From: Lagopus muta
Lineage: Eukaryota; Chordata; Aves; Galliformes; Phasianidae
Direction: 5' to 3'
DNA length: 64,000 bases
Assembly: GCF_023343835.1 (NCBI RefSeq)
Contig: NC_064439.1
Location: forward strand, 23,996,933 to 24,060,932
Positions 50,746 to 64,000 of the stretch are shown here, piece after piece. Numbering within the stretch: the first letter of the stretch is position 1; each line of letters opens with the position of its first letter. The notes beneath the pieces were generated by a model that had not been told where the DNA came from, made no database searches, and was given only the letters and a program-made list of their open reading frames with translations. The position numbers and the translations under genes are program-made.

Positions 50746-52067
50746 AATTTTCTTGCCCTTTCAAGCTTAATTGGAAACCTTCGTTCTGTACTTGCCTGCT
50801 CAACCTTCCCCAGTGTGATCTCCTCAAAAATCATGCAATGGAAATCAGGCAATTATGGGAATGCACAGAGAACGTGTCACATCTCTTAAGGCTCCTTCAC
50901 CACTTTACTCTTTTAAAAGAGAAGTTAAATCAGGCTGCCCTGTAGGTAGCGAATGTGCACAAATGCAGGTCTCAGCTTCTGAAATGGTGTTCTTTTCTAT
51001 TGCACAATTTCTCCTATATAATCCAGAAATGAGATTATTGCCCAAGGTTTAGAAGTTCAGCTGTACCAAACTGGTACTTGGTCTGGGATTTCACTATTCA
51101 GTACTCCTGAGAAGACTGAAAAGTAGTAAAGGGCACAGAGAATGGAAAGATCAGCAATGCAGATGGAAACTTCAAAAGTTGACTGAATTTGGCAATGAAA
51201 AATCATTTTAAAAATGTGACAAACAAATGGAGTCAAAATCCACATTTTGACATTTCTGATTTTTTTTTCCAGGCAAAAAGTCACTATACCTCAGAATTTA
51301 TATATGACAGGAGTGAAGACTTGTGGAATTCTACATGTTTATTCTTTCAAGATAATGGAACATGGAATACATTTGCAGGGAATATATTCTGTTCTTTTGC
51401 TGTATTTTTTTTCTTTTATGATCACGACTGCTATAAACCCTTACAAAATAGAAACCCTGTCAATACTCCTTATTAAATTACTAAGCCTACTAAAAAAAAC
51501 TGCCTTAATCACATTTAATAGTAACAGACTCTTCCTGTTTCCAGTTGTGCTAAAATAATCACAAAGTTTGTATTTCAAGTAGAAGCCAACTTACAGCAAC
51601 TGAGATCATACGTCATAGAGTGTCAGTGCACCACAAGACATACTTTTAGTGTTGTTTTACACTTTGTCTTGTAAAACTGTTAGTGTTTTTTGTTGTTGTT
51701 ACTGTTGCTTTTCAGGTACATGCAGCTTTGTCAGACCCTAATACATTTTACTGACATCTTCCACTCCTCATTCCTGACTCAACTGTTTTTAGAAATTTGT
51801 TTTCTTTATTATATACATCTTATTTTCAAAAGCCTAAAAGGAGTTTTTAAGCTAGATTGCTAAAAATGAAATAAATAATGCAAATTTCAAATCCACCCCA
51901 ACAAACATCACAGATGGGAGAGAAACATCTTCAATAATTCAGATAGTAGAAGTATAAGTCAATTTATCTCTTTGACAGAGAAGAACTAGTCTTATGAAGT
52001 AGTTAATGATTCTTTTAACTACCTCTGACTTACATCATTGATGTCATAATTGTGACAAGGGGAAAAT

Positions 52068-52099
52068 TAAAACAAACAAACAAACAACAAAAAAACAAC
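52068..52099. repeat. (AAAC)n microsatellite
   Basis: Several AAAC/AACA units in a row. Confidence 0.9.
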
Positions 52100-52773
52100 A
52101 GTCATCTGACTGTAGGTACTTATTTAAAATGTCCAAAATGAGAATGATTTAGACCTCAGACAGAGCAAGTGAGCTTTCAGAACTTTGTCCATTTACAATA
52201 GAGGGAGAATGGAACAATTAATTTCACAGCTTGGGAGTAATGGTTACATATAGTAAGCTAAGTTGATCCCAGCTCATCTCTCTGGCTGACTCAACACTGA
52301 CAAGCTTGGAAGAGGTATACATAAAACTTCATCAATTTCCAATGATCAGTGAAGCACATGGAAATGGTTTGGAGAGACCTGATTTGTCATATAAAATATC
52401 AAAAAGGAGATCTAGTTAATAACAAGGGACTATATTTTCTCTACAGATGCTTTTAATAGAAAGACAATAGATGAGAAAGGACATTAAAACAAAAACAAAC
52501 AGAGGATGATTTGTCTTAACTTTTTACCAAACAAAATTTTCTTGGTGCTAAGGACTGCTAAGGAGATGAAAACTTGACTAAAGATATACTTTTTGCTACA
52601 GGAAATTGCAATTCTTTCCCTGTTGCAGATGGAAAGATCCCACAGAAGTGTTCTCATTACAGTGAGGTTTTAGTTATCAATAAGTTCACAACCGTTCAGC
52701 TAGAAAGGGAATGCAAATTAATGCAAGAGTATAAATAAAGAAAAAGTACAAATCAGACAAAACTGAAGTATTA

Positions 52774-53456
<683 letters not shown>

Positions 53457-53541
53457 CTCCAGCAACTGAACCAAGGGCAAACCTGTACGCTGATTCTGCA
53501 ATCTGGATGAGGACTGGTCGAGACACATCACCTGGAGCTTT
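53457..53541 (-). CDS. SLC25A13: SLC25A13 exon 10 (linker to helix 1)
   Basis: 85 bases: 28 codons plus one base. It encodes '[20 protein letters not shown]' and 'FALGSVAG', the linker helix leading into the carrier domain and the first half of helix 1. Acceptor 'cctgtcttgacag', donor GGAG|GTTAGT. A few substitutions relative to human are in the linker. Confidence 0.97.
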
Positions 53542-56728
<3,187 letters not shown>

Positions 56729-58486
56729 CTACAATGCAGAAAGTAAAAGCAGAAAAGAGTGCTATTAAATTAAGAAAAATCTTAAAATAAAGATTTTCAA
56801 ACAAAGTTATTTTTACAAGAGTGAGGGTATAAAAGGATTTTTTTTTTGAATGATGTAAAATAAAGAAAACTATGAAAGATTCTTATGTTACTGAAACTAA
56901 TCATGACCAGAATGTAAAACTCTCCCCATCCTACAAACCTAAACAAATACATATGCAGGATTATAACAACATAACCAGTAGTAATTTACAAAGTTCAAGT
57001 TTCAGTGCTGTTTCAGTTGGAAATGTTTTATAAGTTGGCTTATTTCTAGTAATGAGGAAATCTACTTCTACATGTAAAGTATATTACTATATAGAAAATC
57101 TCAACAAAATCAAAACATATTTTGAAAGAGGTCAACTCAAACATTTAAATTCACATGCATTTCAAGTTGTGAAAAAATAGCAGTAAGCTCTCAGGCTTGT
57201 ATCAGCAGTCAAACCAAATGGAAACAACAAGGTTTGCATAGCTGCTCATTCTCAAATGAGAACCGAACTTAAGCCTTTATTTTGAAGTGGTCTTGGGCCT
57301 ACACACAGAAAAAGAAACTGGATCAGTTCACTAAGTACAAGATTGATGGACTACAAAATTTCTGAAAATAATGCTTAAGCTTGTCAAAATTTAATTGACC
57401 TTGAGGCAGAATCAAAAATCTCATATGACCCAGGAAAGCTGCTAACAAGATTGGAAACAGAAGAGAGGAAGAAGGTCTGAGAAATCATTGTCAGTCCACA
57501 AGTCTTCTGGCTATGCTTTTTACTGTATGCTTCTTCCAATATTCTGCCCAGTTTGCAGTTCTCATCACTTTACATATCTCCCTGGAATTCTCTCTTACAA
57601 ATCAAAGAAGAAAAGACTTCTTTAAACCTGGATAAAGCCAGACTTCAGATTACTTGGAAAGACTTGCTACAAATTCCCAAGATTAGAAACTGTGGTCAAA
57701 ACCAAATGTGCCTTTTTTTTTCCCCTTTAGCGAATAATATTTAAGTTGGCCTATCACGATGTATTAGAATGTGATAGTTGTAACAGAAGTTCATGCTCTC
57801 CGAGAAACAGAGTTCACGAAAGACAAATCTTATGTGTGCTGGAAGACCATTCTTAAAAACAAAACAAAACAAAAACCTAGAGATTTTATTTGGGAGAAAT
57901 GGTAGAAAATTAATTACTAAAAATTACAGAAAAACAAAAACATTTTGCTTAATGGACAACAGAAATAGAATCATGTCTAGAAAACAAGAAAACATCCAAT
58001 AAAAAATAAAATGCATTTCAAGCTGACAAAAGCATACATTAAAGTGTACCAACAATCAGTCAGTAGTGAATATCCTTGGGTGATGTTGCAGTTCTTACAC
58101 TGCCACAGGTGTTTGGACACTCAGAACTGAAATTGCAATGCAAGTCCTTTGAGGATGACATCCCAATTGGGATGTAAAGGGTTGGTTGTTTTTAACCCAA
58201 AATATTTGACACAGCCCACTATGAAAGAATGACCAGAAATAGTCAGGTAAACTCCACATTTGTAGGCCCCACAACAGCCCATCTACTTGCTTTGTCTCAT
58301 GTTTCAGGAAACCAGTGGAGCTGAGAAGTTATATTCTGTAATGAGGGATAACTTCTATACGCATAGATAATTTTTGCTGAGCTTAAAAAAATGCACTGTA
58401 ACATGGATCAGTGGTCAAACTACATAAAAAATGGATCTCAATCTTGGATTCCATGATTTCCCAATGATGCTACCAGAGCTACTCAC
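56729..58486 (-). other. SLC25A13: SLC25A13 intron 6
   Basis: 1758 bases of AT-rich intron, donor 'GTGAGTAGC'. Nothing else recognised. Confidence 0.9.
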
Positions 58487-58633
58487 AGCAACTAGACATT
58501 CTTCAACAAATGGTGTCAGCATGTGTGGTCGGATAGTGACCATAATGTCCCTGAAGTCCATAGCTGTGACTCTTCCAGCCTGAGTATTGTCTCGCTGCAC
58601 AAAAGCTTGTTTTGCATGTTCTAATTGTATCTC
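58487..58633 (-). CDS. SLC25A13: SLC25A13 exon 6 (EF-hand region, first exon in window)
   Basis: 147 bases, 49 codons, phase 0 at both ends. It encodes '[20 protein letters not shown]', '[15 protein letters not shown]' and '[14 protein letters not shown]'. The loop '[12 protein letters not shown]' has the EF-hand shape with the central Gly, but position 12 is Asp and positions 3 and 5 are not acidic, so it should not bind calcium. Acceptor 'atatattttcag', donor GCT|GTGAGT. About 155 upstream residues (exons 1-5, with the calcium-binding EF-hand) are outside the window. Confidence 0.97.
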
Positions 58634-61600
58634 CTGAAAATATATGTTAAAAAAAAGTTAGCTTCAGAATTATTACCGTAACAGATTTATTTGATGCAAT
58701 CCTACAAAATCCTACAAAATATCTCACACTTAAACCATGATTACATGTAATCCTTTCAATTGATACAGTATGTATAGCTCTCTGCCTTTTCCATTTGTAG
58801 CATAAATGGCCTCTGTCACTGAGCTCAGTACCAAAAACAACAGCCATGACTTCTCTGCTCTGTGGGCATTAAGTCATGCTGATCAAACTGAGAAACAGAG
58901 GGCATACATCAACAAACCAATAGAGGTAATCTCCCATGTGTGAACATTGAAGTGTTCCAGGATGTGCATTATCCAGTTTATTGTGTGTGTCATTACAAAA
59001 CAAAATATGTTCTGTAAAACTCTTCACTGCTGGTAGAGTATGGTAAGAGATTTCTGCAATGACTTTCAATAATCCTGAAAGTACTCACTCAAAAAGCATT
59101 CTCATCTAAAATATTATTTACCTATTAAAGACAATCACTGTTTAATTTAACTCTTGATATCAAGACTGTGTAAAGATTGCTTCTCCATATTTCAACACTA
59201 GTAACAGACAGAGACCTAAAACAAGCATCATCTATTGCAACCACCTCATAACCTGTTTGTGATTCAGATGTAACGCTGAGAAATGAGAGGGCAGAAAAAA
59301 AGACTTTATATCTCCCAAAAATGTGTGTCTTTTTCTACTGTGGCCTTTGCCCTTTCTTCATAAATTACTATTAGAACACTTTGTTATCTTTTAATTAAAA
59401 GGAACAATCCTGCACAGATGGTAACTTAGTAATACATATCAATGTTTTGTCTAGTTCTACTAGCTCGCTAAAACCAGAATTACATGTTGGTCACGCAGTC
59501 TGACTTACCAATCAGTATTTCTCTACCAAGTGGGAGAAAACAAATCATTACCATGTCCCTCCTTCCAATTTCAAGCCTTGTAAAAGCTTCTTCACTGGAA
59601 ACTCTGTGCTAAGTCTGAATGAATTTTAATAATCAGTTACTCAGGAAATGGAATCACTGCAGAAGTATGTCAGCAGTACTAGACCAAGTCTTGCAGTGGA
59701 CAATGGCACTATCCTATTACTTTCACTCTATTTGCAAACACACACAAAGTCCTGTTAAGCCAAGACTTGCAGTAGTCAAGTACCAAAAGCATGATGTATT
59801 CACAGAATACAATCTCCTGAAAATTGGTATTTTTCTTACAGCAACATTTAGTGGAATTTAGAGAGAAAGACCAAAAGCCAATCCAACAAGCATAAGTCCA
59901 CATCCACAGGACGTCTACAGCCACCGCTCAGCCTTACGCTCACTCACTCCAGTCTGCAGCCACCAACGCATGCTGCCATTCAAACCATTTTTTGTCTTTT
60001 CATTTCAGTCTCCTAGCTTCTCTAATTTCAGTCTTGACTCATAATTAAAACACTATTTATTGAAACAAAAGGTATGAAGAAAACTCCTAATAACTTAAGC
60101 AGAAGGTAAAAGGGAAGGGGAGAGACAGGAAAGGACTGATCAGTATTTCAACTGTGCACTTCATTCACAGAATTATTCAGAAATTTCTGCTTTTAATAAG
60201 AAATGCTTGTGAAGGTTATAATTCAAAGTGTTACAGTCTAAATTCTGTCATACTTCCTTTACATTACAGCCCCCTAGGTGTATGTGTTACAACTGAGCAA
60301 TCCAGCTGGATGTAGCTATGTAAGCTCCTGTCTCATTGCAATTCTGACTACAGTTTCAACAGAGTTTGAAAGCAAGAAATTCTGGGAGGTTTACAGTGTG
60401 AAGAGCACTACCATGCAAAACAACTTGTTAGCTTAAGGCAGACAGCTAATTCAGGAGGCACAGAGCTCTGAAGAGGAGTTGTGTATTAACTTCCATTCCT
60501 AACTACCCACTACTTAGTGGATGGAAACAGAAAAATTGAACATAAATATGAACAAATTAACAAAAAAAAAAAAAGTCATCTAATGGTAGCATCACTAAAG
60601 AAAAATAAATTGAATCTACCAGAAGGACTACATGAGAAACTGAATTCTGCTTTCTTCTCTCTCTCTTTTTCTCTCTCATTCAATTTATGTTAACCACTGA
60701 AGTTGCTGGCAGTCCCACGCTGGCAGAATTCAGCACTAAAATGCAATAAAAACCCTGGCACACCACTTGCAGAACACAAGTCCAGCCTGCTACCACCTGT
60801 GCACATCAGCCTGCAAGCTGGGAGCTATGTCTCCCTGTTGGTAGGACCTGGGGTGGGGGTAATGTCATAGCCACAGAAGGAAAGCAGGGCTCACATTCCA
60901 GAGACACATGTGAAGGGCATGTTTGTTGTCATCACCCAGATAATTACAAAAAGGCCGTTAGTACTACAATCAAGTAGGAGTCAAACGATCTCATTCTTCC
61001 CTTGCTTATGCGATTTCTTTCCATCTTCTTGGTACATGTGGAACTAACTAGAGAGGATTATCCCACATGCTCAAAGTGATCCAGGACACAGTGCTTAGCT
61101 GCAAAAAGACAGCAAGACAAAGGTCTGAATAGGGTGAGGTCAGCCTTCCATAGTTCTCTATCCACATCTTCTTTTAGTTCAGAAATGAAATGGCTTAAGC
61201 AGACCGCAAATGGCTACTGAAGGCTCATCCCACCTTCATGGTAAGGTAGGCTCTCTTAGGCTACTTAGGTTGTTTTGAGCTGAGAAAAGCACTGTTTTGT
61301 TCCAGTTGCACACATAGAAGGAAGCATAAGGACCTTCTGTTATATAACATTCCCAAGAGGTGAACAACACACTGATGTACATGTGTGAGAACTTTTGGAT
61401 TCATTATATGGAAACAAGACTCAGTCTCATAACTAAATATCTCATACAAAATCTGCCACAAAACAGGCAGATGTCACTCCTTTAATAACTAGATATTGTA
61501 TACCAACACAATAAATTCCTTAAAGTGTTTAGCACAAAAGAAAGGCCATCTGTTCCATCTGACTCTGAAAGTTAAGACACTTCACAGCATGATTAACTGT

Positions 61601-64000
61601 GCTTCAAAATGAGGCTCAGCAGCTACTAGCAATTTATCAGGGAAATTTGATGAGATATTCTTAACTCTACCTATGCTGTGTACATGCAGTCATATAAAAA
61701 ATGCCACCTTAAAATAAACCGAAAAAATAAAGCAAATCTGTAACATCTAGAGATGCTCCACAATCTCCAGAAACATTTGTTTCACCTATTTCTGTCCAAT
61801 ATTGCTTACCGAGACAGATCATGTTTAAAAAAGGATACAATCCTCATTGCTTTGCATTATGAATTACACATTCTAAAGAATTTTCTCTGACTAGATTTTT
61901 TGTAAACCTAGATATACTCAAGCAGTGCAGTTTCTCCTTTGATGATGCAAGTCCAAAATTCCCTCAGCTCGAATAAGACTGTGAAAAATTAATTTGCACA
62001 TCATGGTAGGCATGCTGGCACCAGAACGTTAGTGAAATTATTTTCCATCTAGACATTTTATCTGAGCTTTCAGTTACAGCTCATTATAAACTTCATTACT
62101 TTCCAGTTAGATAGAAACTATGCTCGGGTTCCATTCCAATGGATCTACAAGGCATCAGATGCAGCACAGTCCTTTCTGTTGGAGTAGATCCTTGGGTGTC
62201 AATTATAAAGAGTACTACTTCATCAACTAATATGCTAGGCATGAATAAATTCCCAGATAATGTGGAAATTGAATTAGCAAGTCCACATAGAAGCATACAT
62301 TAAAATCCATTCTGCAGAATAGATTTCACATGCTGGGAAAGGGGCCAATGTTACGCTTCATGAAGCAGACTTGTCATTTAAGTGATAATGGAACATGACT
62401 ATATCCAAACAGATACAGATGTGACTGATATGTAGCAGAGATATCTGGGCTAATTTTAAGCTAGCAAAATTAGAAGCAGGGAAAAACAACACACCTTGAG
62501 CTCACAGTTGATGCAGATAGATTGTTAATGCGTATTCAAGCTAAGTACCTCAGAGGCTATACTTTTGGACACCTCACTGTTACTGTAGAAAAAAAAAGGG
62601 ATGACTGGATATATATACCCAGAATCACAACCAAAAACCCTTCTTATTTAAAGCCAGAAGAGATCTGTGTTGCGCATGGATTAAATATAGTAATGTTACT
62701 TTCCAAGTAGTTTCAGCTTTGCCAGAAGTAATGATTAGCCCAAACATTACAACAGATAATGAATATGTAACAACTTTATGTGGCATAGTAGGATCCAACA
62801 TGAATGAATTTGACTCTGTGTGCATCGTTTCGTTAGAAGTGGCAAATTACATTGTACTTACAAAGCAGTACCTGAAGTGCCTTACAGAACCATCTGGTCC
62901 ACATTAAGAGCAATGTAAAGAGCATTCATAAATCAGGAATGCAGAGAGGTAATCTGCTATCCACTGTGTTCTCCTGCTGTCTAAGGTGCAAGGTCTAGAC
63001 ATCAGAACAAGGGGACTGACTGACTCATGCACACGCACAACGTCAGAAAGGCTGAGTACCAAAGGTTACATAACTTAAAGGGAGATTTATATATCTCTGT
63101 ATATTAACTCTCCAATTTATGCTGAGAGTCATTTCTGTGCCCAAACTTCACTGTATAATATAATGCTGCAAAGCAAGAGTCAGTAAGCAAATGTGTTTCA
63201 AAGTTTCACAGTTCTAGAAAATTAGTAAACAGATGTACCCAATCTGTGACTGACTGAGCATCCTAACAAACTGTACAGATAACAGTCAGCTTTGTTTCAG
63301 CAGTTTTCAGACAATTAACTTGCTTGAAAGTCCCTGATGTCTGCATTAGTGCTGAGATCAACTTTGTAACCACCCACAGAACTTTTCCTCAACGCAACTC
63401 ACCTCTCTATAGGATATCCAGAACTATCAATCTTTCTATCAATCTTACTCTCCATGTTTATGCTCATCCTTCCTCTTTCTGTCATATGGGGAACATGACC
63501 AACAGGTTTGTCTGGCTCAAGAGGACTGCTGTGTTCCAACACAGTGATGCATGTGTGTGTATGAGTTAAGGCTGATTGTAATTCATCAAAATCAAGATAC
63601 GTACCCAGGGCTCATTATGTATGGAAGGAGGTACTGGAACACCAAATCATGAGATCACAGCATTACTTTTTTTTTTTTTAAGCAACATATTCACTCTTTT
63701 ATCCCAAAGAGGTTCTAGGCTACTGTTCAGCCGCAGAATTGGTCTACCTCTTAGCTACTTTGGACTTGCAGCAGTCAATACAAAGCTTAAGGAAATACAA
63801 CTTAATCATGTGATACCTGACGTCCTCTTCATACAAAATTAATTAGGCTCTGTTCTACAAAGTCAATTTGAAACATTTGTCTCAATAGCATTAGCTTAAT
63901 TATTCCTCATCAAAATGATACCACCTCCTACTGTGAACTAACACACTTGTGTAAACAAGAAAAAAAGAAACCTTGCAGTCTTCAAGCAGTTTCCCATTTT
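58634..64000 (-). other. SLC25A13: SLC25A13 intron 5, partial
   Basis: At least 5367 bases. I looked on the minus strand for exon 5, which should encode an EF-hand ending just before 'EIQLEH', and did not find it, so it lies past 64000. A (CT)n-rich stretch (60650-60679), an A run near 60561 and a T run near 63668 are visible. No repeat family or RNA gene recognised. Confidence 0.8.
60650..60679. repeat. CT-rich low-complexity stretch
   Basis: 'ttcttctctctctctttttc' followed by 'tctctc', all pyrimidine. Confidence 0.85.

Noticed and set aside
58634..64000. SLC25A13 exon 5 within the window
   Set aside because: No minus-strand segment encodes the expected EF-hand sequence with proper splice borders.

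Overview
This is vertebrate nuclear DNA, almost certainly from a bird and most likely a galliform such as chicken. The genes are split by long introns with canonical GT-AG junctions. The dominant repeats are CR1 non-LTR retrotransposons, recognisable by RT motifs and by 3' tails of the 'ttggact..atgatct..ccttccaac..gattctgtga' type. There is no prokaryotic gene organisation, CRISPR array or operon. The species call is an inference.

Two known genes face each other tail to tail. On the + strand, positions 1-10942 are the 3' part of the last intron of DYNC1I1 (cytoplasmic dynein 1 intermediate chain 1). Its terminal coding exon is 10943-11053, followed by a 3'UTR with candidate poly(A) signals at 11536 and 11835. 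On the - strand, 13 exons of SLC25A13 (citrin/AGC2, the mitochondrial aspartate-glutamate carrier) run from 58633 down to a stop codon at 17567. They correspond to exons 6-18 of the 18-exon human gene. A roughly 1 kb 3'UTR ends near a poly(A) signal at 16551. All 13 exons join in frame to 520 residues plus a stop, covering the C-terminal EF-hand pairs, the whole six-helix carrier domain and the C-terminal domain. Exons 1-5 and the promoter lie beyond 64000.

The roughly 4.7 kb between the genes is locally GC-richer. It holds an LTR-like unclassified repeat, a CR1 3' end and a decayed 1.2 kb CR1. Other CR1 copies lie at 1-690 (-), 5145-5385 (-), 8327-9673 (+, RT reading frame nearly intact), 27070-27130 (+) and 28290-29185 (+). 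Fossil MIR-type SINEs are visible in SLC25A13 intron 13.

I do not see an undescribed multi-gene system. The strongest points for a second look are four. (1) SLC25A13 intron 16 is only 108 bp, a multiple of three and stop-free. A (TTTTG)n repeat makes it encode a hydrophobic stretch, so retention would insert 36 residues in frame into the carrier. (2) The terminal DYNC1I1 exon is the orthologue of a coding exon reported in mammals as a limb enhancer of DLX5/6. (3) A 16-bp minisatellite has grown out of a CR1 fragment. (4) A young-looking CR1 copy is joined directly to a (TG)n tract. Most other open frames are chance or antisense.
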